Below, piece by piece: positions 21,330 through 27,409 of a stretch of 27,409 bases of DNA (position 1 is the stretch's first letter; each line of letters begins with the position of its first letter). Made by a program: the position numbers and the translations under genes. The notes under the pieces were generated by a model. The model saw only the letters and a program-made list of their open reading frames with translations. It searched no databases and was not told where the DNA came from. This stretch comes from CAYYOS01 sp964473355 (GTDB taxonomy: Bacteria > Pseudomonadota > Gammaproteobacteria > Burkholderiales > REEB80): contig CAYYOS010000011.1 of the NCBI GenBank assembly GCA_964473355.1, positions 1-27,409 of the forward strand, given 5' to 3'.

Positions 21330-22766
21330 ATGAGCGCAAACATACAGACCCTGGTGAATCAACCCTATAAACATGGGTTTGTCACGGATATTGAGTCGGA
21401 CACGGTTCCGAAAGGCCTCAACGAAGATCTTATTCGCCTCATTTCCGCCAAAAAGAAAGAGCCGGCTTGGATGCTGGAATTTCGCTTGGATGCCTATCGC
21501 CATTGGCTGACGATGACTGAGCCCAAATGGCCGAATGTCCATTACCCGCAAATTGACTTTCAGGACATGATTTATTATTCCGCGCCCAAGCCTAAAAAAA
21601 AGCTTAGCAGTATGGATGAAGTTGATCCGGAGTTGTTGCGCACATTTGAAAAATTAGGCGTGCCCCTGCATGAACAAAAAGCTTTAGCGGGCGTGGCGGT
21701 GGACGTAGTGTTCGACAGTGTCTCGGTAGCGACAACATACAAAGCCAAGCTTGCGGAAGTGGGCATTATTTTCTCCTCGTTCTCAGAAGCCGTGCAAGAA
21801 CATCCGGAGTTGGTTAAAAAATACCTGGGCAGCGTAGTACCCAGCGGCGACAATTTTTATGCGGCTCTAAATTCTGCGGTGTTTACCGATGGTTCGTTTT
21901 GTTTTATTCCTAAGGGTGTGAAGTGCCCCATGGATTTATCTACGTATTTCCGCATCAACACCGAAGGCTCGGGCCAATTCGAGCGCACCTTAATCATTGC
22001 GGAAGAGGGCGCCTCGGTAAGCTATTTGGAAGGATGCACCGCGCCGCGCTTTGATACGAATCAACTGCATGCGGCGGTAGTAGAACTTGTTGCCCTGGAC
22101 AACGCCGATATCAAATATTCCACCGTGCAAAATTGGTATGCGGGGGACGAAAATGGCAAGGGCGGAATTTATAATTTTGTTACCAAGCGCGGCTTATGCA
22201 AGGGCGTGAATTCCAAGATTTCTTGGACCCAAGTTGAAACGGGCTCAGCTATTACTTGGAAATACCCGTCCTGCGTGTTGTTGGGTGATAACTCCATTGG
22301 TGAATTTTATTCGGTGGCGCTGACGAATCATATGCAGCAGGCCGATACCGGTACCAAAATGATACACATCGGCAAAAACACCCGCAGCACTATCGTCAGC
22401 AAAGGTATTTCCGCCGGCAAATCCAATAACAGTTATCGCGGTTTGGTAAAAGTGGGCGCTAACGCTTTTGGCGCACGCAATTATTCGCAATGTGATTCGA
22501 TGTTAATTGGCTCGCAAAGTGGCGCCAATACCTTTCCCTATATTCAAGTACAAAACCAGACCGCCAAGGTCGAGCACGAAGCATCCACCTCTAAAATCGG
22601 TGAAGACCAATTATTTTTCTTTGCGCAACGCGGTATTGGCGCGGAGGAAGCCATTTCGGTGATCATTAATGGCTTTTGCAAAGACGTCTTCACTCAACTG
22701 CCTATGGAATTCGCGGTGGAAGCAACCAAGCTTTTAGGTTTAAAGCTTGAAGGTAGCGTCGGTTAA
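21330..22766 (+). CDS. sufB: Fe-S cluster scaffold protein SufB
   Basis: 478 residues; GGAG lies eight bases before the ATG. SufB is the scaffold of the SufBCD complex, on which a [4Fe-4S] cluster is built. Family landmarks include KEPAWMLEFRLDAYRHW, VFTDGSFCFIPKGVKCPMDL, SYLEGCTAPRFD, and the C-terminal ARNYSQCDSMLIG with the conserved Cys thought to hold the nascent cluster. The terminal motif VEATKLLGLKLEGSVG is typical. It heads the operon sufB-sufC-sufD-sufS-sufU-nfu-Rieske and is preceded by a promoter with two IscR-like boxes. Confidence 0.97.
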   Translation: MSANIQTLVNQPYKHGFVTDIESDTVPKGLNEDLIRLISAKKKEPAWMLEFRLDAYRHWLTMTEPKWPNVHYPQIDFQDMIYYSAPKPKKKLSSMDEVDPELLRTFEKLGVPLHEQKALAGVAVDVVFDSVSVATTYKAKLAEVGIIFSSFSEAVQEHPELVKKYLGSVVPSGDNFYAALNSAVFTDGSFCFIPKGVKCPMDLSTYFRINTEGSGQFERTLIIAEEGASVSYLEGCTAPRFDTNQLHAAVVELVALDNADIKYSTVQNWYAGDENGKGGIYNFVTKRGLCKGVNSKISWTQVETGSAITWKYPSCVLLGDNSIGEFYSVALTNHMQQADTGTKMIHIGKNTRSTIVSKGISAGKSNNSYRGLVKVGANAFGARNYSQCDSMLIGSQSGANTFPYIQVQNQTAKVEHEASTSKIGEDQLFFFAQRGIGAEEAISVIINGFCKDVFTQLPMEFAVEATKLLGLKLEGSVG

Positions 22767-22786
22767 TTTTTTCTTAGGCTTATTAA

Positions 22787-23572
22787 ATGATTAATAAAAA
22801 CAGCAAAGTTTTGTTGGAAGTGCGCGATCTATCCGCGACCGTAAATGGCGTCGACATCCTAAGGGGTATCGATCTCACCGTGCGTGAAGGTGAGGTTCAT
22901 GCCATTATGGGCCCCAATGGCTCGGGTAAAAGCACCTTTGCTAAAGTATTGGCGGGTCATAGCGCTTATACCGTTACCGCTGGCGAGATTTCCTATCAAG
23001 GTAAAAACCTTTTGGATTTAGCGCCCGAAGAGCGCGCACGTGCCGGCGTATTCTTGGCCTTCCAATATCCAATTGAAATTCCCGGGGTAAGCAACAGCGC
23101 TTTTTTACGCTTAGCTTATAACACCATGCAAACCCATCGCGGCGGGGAGGAATTAGACCCGCTGGAGTTTGATGATTTTCTGCGGGAAAAAACCAAGGTG
23201 GTCGAAATGGACCCTAATTTTTTAGATCGCAGCGTCAACGAAGGTTTCTCCGGCGGTGAGAAAAAGCGTAACGAAATTTTGCAAATGGCGGTACTCGAGC
23301 CAAAACTCGCGATTCTCGATGAAACCGATTCGGGCTTGGATATTGATGCCTTAAGGATCGTCTCGGCGGGGGTGAATCGCTTACAAGCGCCGGATCGTGC
23401 CATTGTTCTCGTCACGCATTATCAACGTTTGTTAAATTACATTGTTCCTGACTACGTGCATGTGATGGCCGGCGGTCAAATTATTAAAACCGGCGGAAAA
23501 GAATTGGCGCTGGAGTTAGAAACACGTGGCTACGACTGGGTACGCAGTGACTTTGCTAAAGTTTCCGCATGA
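22787..23572 (+). CDS. sufC: Fe-S assembly ATPase SufC
   Basis: 261 residues of the ABC ATPase superfamily. Walker A is GPNGSGKST, the Q-loop lies in FLAFQYPIEIPGV, the signature is FSGGEKKRNE and Walker B is AILDETDSGLD; the switch His is in LVTHYQRL. SufC binds SufB and SufD in the cytoplasm and drives the shape change needed for cluster assembly; it is not a membrane exporter. The gene starts 20 nt after sufB, and its stop overlaps the sufD start as ATGA. Confidence 0.97.
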   Translation: MINKNSKVLLEVRDLSATVNGVDILRGIDLTVREGEVHAIMGPNGSGKSTFAKVLAGHSAYTVTAGEISYQGKNLLDLAPEERARAGVFLAFQYPIEIPGVSNSAFLRLAYNTMQTHRGGEELDPLEFDDFLREKTKVVEMDPNFLDRSVNEGFSGGEKKRNEILQMAVLEPKLAILDETDSGLDIDALRIVSAGVNRLQAPDRAIVLVTHYQRLLNYIVPDYVHVMAGGQIIKTGGKELALELETRGYDWVRSDFAKVSA

Positions 23573-24846
23573 GCATGGCGCAAAGCATCGCTAAGGATAA
23601 CATGATCGCTAAAGAGCCTGGCAACATCACGTCGTTGCGTGCTACCGCGCGCGCTCGCGCTGTGACGTTAAAATTTCCCACCCGCGCAGACGAAGCCTGG
23701 CACTTTACTGACCCGGCGCCACTACAAAAAACTCAATTCCACCCGGCGACGAAAGCGGGCGCTATTAATCGTGCGGATATCGAAAAATTCATCGTGCCCG
23801 AGGCGGGATCTCGGCTTGTGTTTGTCGATGGGATCTACGCCGCAGAACTGTCCCAAGTGCGCAATGATGACGTAGTTAATTTCCAACAAGCGTGGCGCTC
23901 GCATGCCGATTTAATCACCGCACATTTTGGTTTGCATACGGATCATGAGGAAGATATTTTCGTCGCGCAGAATACCGCCGAGTGGCAGAACGGCGCTTTT
24001 GTTTGGCTGGGAAAAAACACTACGCAGCCGGTGCATATACTATATATCGTGTCTGGCCAAACCTCTGCGACGGTTATCTATCCTCGTTTGCTTATTATTG
24101 CAGAGAGCCACTCAAAAACCAGCGTCATCGAAGATTACGTAGGCTTAGGCGAGCAGGTTTATTTTTCTAATTGTGTCACTGAGATTGTGGTGCAAGATGG
24201 CGCGGAACTAAATCACAGCAAAATCCAACGGGAAGCCAACGCTGCTTTTCATGTTGCCAATTGCAATGTGCAATTAAGCAAGAGCAGCCAGTATAAATCC
24301 CAAACTATTAGTTTGGGCGCAAGACTATCTCGCTATAACTTGCGAATCACGCAAAACGGGGAAGGCGCCCACGCAGAATTGGATGGCTTGGCTTTAATCA
24401 ATGGACGGCAAACCGCCGATACTCGTACCCAGATGGATCACGCTAAACCCCACGGCAGTAGCTCGCAACTGCATAAATGCATCGTGGATGGCGCCGCCCA
24501 TGCCGTTTTTAATGGCATAGTCTATGTGCGCAAAGGTGCGCAGCTGACCGATTCCACTCAATCCAGCCGCAATTTATTACTCTCCGGGAAAGCGCATGTG
24601 GACACCAAGCCGCAGTTAGAAATTTTTGCGGATGACGTGAAATGTGCGCACGGCGCCACCGTTGGTCAACTCGACCACGATGAGCTTTTTTATCTAAAAA
24701 GCAGAGGATTAAACGACACCACCGCACGTAAACTTTTAACCTATGCGTTTGCAGCGGAAATTATTGAAAAAATACCCGTGGACTCTATTCGGAAAAGTTT
24801 AGAGGCGACGGTATTCGCGCAAACCCAAATGCAGGAAGCCTCATGA
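23569..24846 (+). CDS. sufD: Fe-S assembly protein SufD
   Basis: 425 residues. SufD is a SufB paralogue and the third partner of SufBCD, involved in iron acquisition and cluster formation. The N-terminal region contains RADEAWHFTDPAPLQ. The beta-helix region carries NHSKIQREANAAFHVAN, DGLALINGRQTADTRTQMDH and HKCIVDGAAHAVFNGIVYVRKGA. The end has CAHGATVGQLDHDELFYLKSRG, with the conserved Cys/His-containing segment (AHGAT). The start overlaps sufC by ATGA and the stop overlaps sufS by ATGA, so translation is likely coupled along the operon. Confidence 0.96.
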   Translation: MSMAQSIAKDNMIAKEPGNITSLRATARARAVTLKFPTRADEAWHFTDPAPLQKTQFHPATKAGAINRADIEKFIVPEAGSRLVFVDGIYAAELSQVRNDDVVNFQQAWRSHADLITAHFGLHTDHEEDIFVAQNTAEWQNGAFVWLGKNTTQPVHILYIVSGQTSATVIYPRLLIIAESHSKTSVIEDYVGLGEQVYFSNCVTEIVVQDGAELNHSKIQREANAAFHVANCNVQLSKSSQYKSQTISLGARLSRYNLRITQNGEGAHAELDGLALINGRQTADTRTQMDHAKPHGSSSQLHKCIVDGAAHAVFNGIVYVRKGAQLTDSTQSSRNLLLSGKAHVDTKPQLEIFADDVKCAHGATVGQLDHDELFYLKSRGLNDTTARKLLTYAFAAEIIEKIPVDSIRKSLEATVFAQTQMQEAS

Positions 24847-26102
24847 TCAGCGCCAAGCCGACCCGGAAACCGACGCTGGTAGACGTGTTTAACGTTAATC
24901 GCATACGCACGGATTTTCCGATTCTGCAGCAAAAAATAAACGGGAAATCCTTGGTGTACCTGGATAACGCCGCCAGCAGTCAAGTGCCCAAACAAGTTAT
25001 TGATCGCTTGGTACGTTATCAAACGCACGAGCATTCCAACATTCACCGCGCCGTTCACAGTTTAAGCGAGCTTGCTACCGCTGAATATGAGCAAGCGCGT
25101 CTTAAAATTAAAGAGTTTATTCATGCTGATGACGAGCATCAAATTATCTTTACGCGCGGCGCCACCGAAGCTATTAACCTTGTTATGCATGGGTTTGGTC
25201 GTAAGTTTATAAAGGAGAACGATGAGATTATTCTTTCGACTTTGGAACATCACTCCAACATCGTGCCCTGGCAAATGCTGTGTGAGGAAAAGGGCGCAAA
25301 GCTTAAAATTATTCCAATAAACGACAAAGGCGAGCTCTTAGTCGAGGAATATGCCAAGCTCTTTAACGAACATACGCGCTTTGTTTCCCTTACCCACGTT
25401 TCCAATGCCCTGGGCACTATTAATCCCATTAAGGAAATGATCGCGACCGCACATCAACATGGGGTTCCTATACTCATTGATGGGGCCCAAGCTGCCCCGC
25501 ATATGCCGGTGAACGTGCAAGACTTAGATTGCGATTTTTATGTTTTTTCCGGGCACAAAATGTGTGGTCCGACGGGTGTCGGGGTTTTGTATGGCAAACG
25601 TAAATATCTGGAGAAAATGCAGCCTTACCAAGGCGGCGGCGACATGATTTTAAACGTGACGTTTGAACGCACCAGCTATAACACCATTCCCTACAAATTC
25701 GAAGCGGGTACGCCTGCCATTGCTGCCGGAATTGCCTTAGGTACCGCTATTGATTATTTAAACGCGATCGGATTGGAACGCATTGCCGCGTATGAGAGCG
25801 AGCTATTGGATTACGCCACACAAAAACTCAGCACGATTTCGGGTTTGCGTATTATCGGCACAGCAGAACATAAAGCGGCCGTGATATCGTTTGCCTTAGA
25901 TAGCATACATCCGCATGATATCGGCACATTGCTTAATCAAGAGGGAATAGCGATTCGCGCCGGGCACCATTGCGCCCAACCGGTGATGCAGCGATTTAAA
26001 GTACCGGCGACCGCGCGCGCTTCCTTTGCTTTTTATAATACGTTCGCCGAAATTGACGCCTTGGCGACCGGCATCCTTAAAGTAAAGAAGATATTCTCCT
26101 GA
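24843..26102 (+). CDS. sufS: Cysteine desulfurase SufS
   Basis: 419 residues of the class V aminotransferase fold, group II cysteine desulfurases. It takes sulfur from L-cysteine as an enzyme persulfide and hands it to SufU or SufE. The pyridoxal phosphate Lys is in FSGHKMCGPTG and the catalytic Cys is in RAGHHCAQP, with the short loop typical of SufS. It begins with a 10-20 residue extension (SAKPTRKPTLVDVFNVN), then VYLDNAASSQVPKQVID. The gene overlaps sufD by four bases. sufU follows eight nt later, which fits a SufS-SufU pair rather than SufS-SufE. Confidence 0.96.
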   Translation: MISAKPTRKPTLVDVFNVNRIRTDFPILQQKINGKSLVYLDNAASSQVPKQVIDRLVRYQTHEHSNIHRAVHSLSELATAEYEQARLKIKEFIHADDEHQIIFTRGATEAINLVMHGFGRKFIKENDEIILSTLEHHSNIVPWQMLCEEKGAKLKIIPINDKGELLVEEYAKLFNEHTRFVSLTHVSNALGTINPIKEMIATAHQHGVPILIDGAQAAPHMPVNVQDLDCDFYVFSGHKMCGPTGVGVLYGKRKYLEKMQPYQGGGDMILNVTFERTSYNTIPYKFEAGTPAIAAGIALGTAIDYLNAIGLERIAAYESELLDYATQKLSTISGLRIIGTAEHKAAVISFALDSIHPHDIGTLLNQEGIAIRAGHHCAQPVMQRFKVPATARASFAFYNTFAEIDALATGILKVKKIFS

Positions 26103-26110
26103 AGGAATCC

Positions 26111-26577
26111 ATGGCTGACATGACACAACTTTATCAAAAGTCATTCTTGATCACAATAAAAAACCTCGCAACTTTGGGGTAGTTGCGGACGCCAATCGCA
26201 AAGCCGAGGGGCACAATCCTTTGTGCGGTGATCACATTAGCCTATCTCTACGTGTGAACGACAACCGCGTGGAATCTATTGCGTTCGAGGGAAATGGCTG
26301 CGCCATATGCAATGCCTCAGCCTCGATGATGACAACCAACGTCAAAGGAAAAACTCAACAGGAAGCAGAAACCCTGATTCGCGAATTTCGCGACATGGCC
26401 ACCGGCAAGTTGGATACCAAAACTCAAGATAATCATCTGGGCCGCTTAAGCGTGTTTGAGGGTGTGCGCGATCTACCTTCCCGGGTTAAGTGTGCCATTT
26501 TACCGTGGCATACATTGCACGCGGCGTTTGCCAACGAGGCCGTCGCCACTACCGAAGGCGGCACGGAAGAAGCATAA
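26111..26577 (+). pseudogene. sufU: SufU-type sulfur-transfer protein, frameshifted near its start
   Basis: ATG 26111 has AAGGA just upstream and encodes MADMTQLYQK. The family frame then continues one base back, from 26140, as VILDHNKKPRNFGVVADANR and on through PLCGD to the stop at 26577. The original frame instead reaches TAG at 26180. One base (probably a G after CAAAAG) is therefore missing near 26140. Downstream, all zinc-ligand positions are intact: Cys and Asp in LCGD, Cys in GNGCAIC, Cys in RVKCAILPWH. The SufU-specific insertion (NVKGKTQQEAETLIREFRDM) is present. SufU takes persulfide sulfur from SufS. A sequencing or assembly error is the likeliest cause; a real mutation is possible. 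The remaining frame without its N-terminus could restart at TTG 26221, but would lack the first 36 or so residues. Confidence 0.85.
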
Positions 26578-26584
26578 TCTTTCT

Positions 26585-27139
26585 ATGCCGAAGATCGCGG
26601 ACATCGAAGATACACCCAACCCCAACGCCAAAAAATTTATTTTAAAAGAGCCGTTAACTTATGGCTTAACGCGGTCTTTTGAAAATCGCGAAGAGGCGGC
26701 CAATGATCCGCTTGCGGCGGCCCTGTTCGCTATAGACCACGTCACTAACGTATTTTATGTCGACAAATGGTTAAGCGTGACCCAAGATGGCGGTGCGCCG
26801 TGGCCGGAATTATTAAAACAATTGGCGGTACCCATCAGGGCGGCGCCCGCCGCAGCGGAAATTGATTATGCGACGCCGGTCGCAGAAAATTCCGCCAATT
26901 TGAGTATCGCGGACACGTTGCGCCTCATGCAAATCAATACCTTATTAGACGAGCAAATTCGCCCCTCCCTCAAAAACGACGGCGGCGATATCTTGGTCGT
27001 TGGTCTCGAAGGTAATCAGCTTAAAGTCCACTATCAAGGCGCCTGTGGCTCTTGTCCCACGGCGCTATCTGGAACCTTGGCCGGGATCGAAAGTTTGGTG
27101 CGTACCATAGAGCCGGACATTGAATTGGTGCCGGTCTAG
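26585..27139 (+). CDS. Nfu-type Fe-S carrier protein
   Basis: 184 residues from ATG 26585 (MPKIADIEDTPNPNAKKFIL); an upstream in-frame extension lies inside sufU and is not used. The N-terminal Nfu_N domain shows TPNPNAKKFIL and VTNVFYVDKWLSVTQ. The C-terminal NifU-like domain (about residues 107-182) shows IRPSLKNDGGDILVVGLEGN, and the cluster-binding CxxC in GACGSCPTALSGTLAGIE. Such proteins bind a [4Fe-4S] cluster between subunits and pass it to target enzymes. The domain order matches mitochondrial Nfu1-like proteins. It starts seven bases after sufU, and its stop overlaps the next GTG by one base (TAGTG). Confidence 0.93.
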   Translation: MPKIADIEDTPNPNAKKFILKEPLTYGLTRSFENREEAANDPLAAALFAIDHVTNVFYVDKWLSVTQDGGAPWPELLKQLAVPIRAAPAAAEIDYATPVAENSANLSIADTLRLMQINTLLDEQIRPSLKNDGGDILVVGLEGNQLKVHYQGACGSCPTALSGTLAGIESLVRTIEPDIELVPV

Positions 27140-27409
27140 TGGCCGAATGGGTAGCAGTTGCATCCGAAAGTGAATTGAAGCCCGGAGAGGTGCGCACCGT
27201 GGACGTTGATGGCGCGCTCATCGCGGTATTTAATCTGGATGGCCAATACTACGCAATCGAGGACGTATGTACGCATGACGGCGGCGTTTTAACAGGAGGT
27301 AAGATAGAGGGCGGCGAAATCATTTGCCCCCGTCACGGTGCGCGCTTTTGTATAAAAACGGGTGCGGCGCTTACCCCGCCTGCCTATGAGCCTACCGCTA
27401 CTTTCCCCG
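27139..27409 (+). CDS. Rieske [2Fe-2S] ferredoxin, 5' part (runs off the window)
   Basis: A partial reading frame with no stop before the window end. It starts at GTG 27139, whose G is the last base of the preceding TAG, and reads MAEWVAVASESELKPGEVRT. Both halves of a Rieske site are seen: CTHDGG and, after GGEIICPRHGARF, the second Cys-x2-His (CPRH). The later TGAALTPPAYEP resembles the small ferredoxin components of ring-hydroxylating oxygenases (BphF type). Its place at the end of a suf operon suggests a house-keeping electron carrier or a protein matured by the preceding genes rather than an oxygenase partner. The 3' end is not in the window. Confidence 0.9.
   Translation, partial: MAEWVAVASESELKPGEVRTVDVDGALIAVFNLDGQYYAIEDVCTHDGGVLTGGKIEGGEIICPRHGARFCIKTGAALTPPAYEPTATFP

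Noticed and set aside
26135..26145. Programmed -1 frameshift in sufU
   Set aside because: The site CAAAAGT is not a slippery X XXY YYZ heptamer and no downstream structure was evident; a missing base is simpler.
26456..26584. Upstream extension of the Nfu gene into sufU
   Set aside because: The Nfu_N domain begins at ATG 26585 and the extra residues are an out-of-frame reading of sufU.

Overview
The window looks like a piece of a betaproteobacterial chromosome, from a draft or metagenome-derived assembly because two 10-N gaps are present. The evidence for a proteobacterium is the tRNA-Leu / rnr / rlmB neighbourhood, a tctCBA-type tripartite carboxylate transporter, an IPTL-CTERM surface protein, a PhnD-like protein paired with a GGDEF-EAL protein, and IscR-type boxes before a suf operon. 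Species cannot be named from the sequence alone.

Layout. 1-3209: tRNA-Leu(CAG) on the minus strand, divergent from rnr (RNase R) and rlmB. 3202-6941: two large TPR proteins, an OGT/SPINDLY-type glycosyltransferase broken by an assembly gap and a TPR-methyltransferase. 6942-9011: a class I cyclic-di-GMP (GEMM) riboswitch in the leader of a secreted subtilisin-like protease with a DUF5648-like C-terminus (second assembly gap). 9325-12420: a PhnD-like periplasmic binding protein followed by a membrane HAMP-GGDEF-EAL protein. 12436-15447: a direct duplication. A truncated, frameshifted 5' copy of a YfcE-like phosphodiesterase gene lies at 12436-12632 and the intact gene starts at 14887. Between them on the minus strand are a second membrane GGDEF protein and a CHRD-domain protein with an IPTL-CTERM sorting signal. 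A small 84-bp inverted-repeat element supplies the 3' end of the intact phosphodiesterase gene. 15792-16661: a Tat-exported dienelactone hydrolase. 16734-20582 (minus): tctA, tctB, tctC and a phytanoyl-CoA dioxygenase-like gene. 20728-21156: a cysteine-rich protein of unknown function. 21330-end: sufBCDS, a frameshifted sufU, an Nfu-type carrier and the start of a Rieske ferredoxin gene.

How the parts may work together. Between about 7.0 and 14.7 kb four loci relate to cyclic-di-GMP or surface display: an aptamer that binds it, two proteins that can make it (one also able to degrade it), a probable periplasmic ligand sensor, and two exported proteins. This could be a local signalling and secretion neighbourhood, but only the riboswitch-protease link is direct from sequence. 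The suf block is a tightly packed Fe-S assembly operon with ATGA overlaps between sufC/sufD and sufD/sufS. Two IscR type-1-like boxes precede it, so control is probably by an IscR encoded elsewhere.

Most notable points: the GEMM riboswitch on a protease gene; the repeat-flanked GGDEF/IPTL-CTERM cassette whose GGDEF gene ends inside the phosphodiesterase remnant; tandem IscR-like boxes; the one-base frameshift in sufU; the Cys-rich orphan protein beside suf; and an OGT-like enzyme with glycine where OGT has its active-site histidine.
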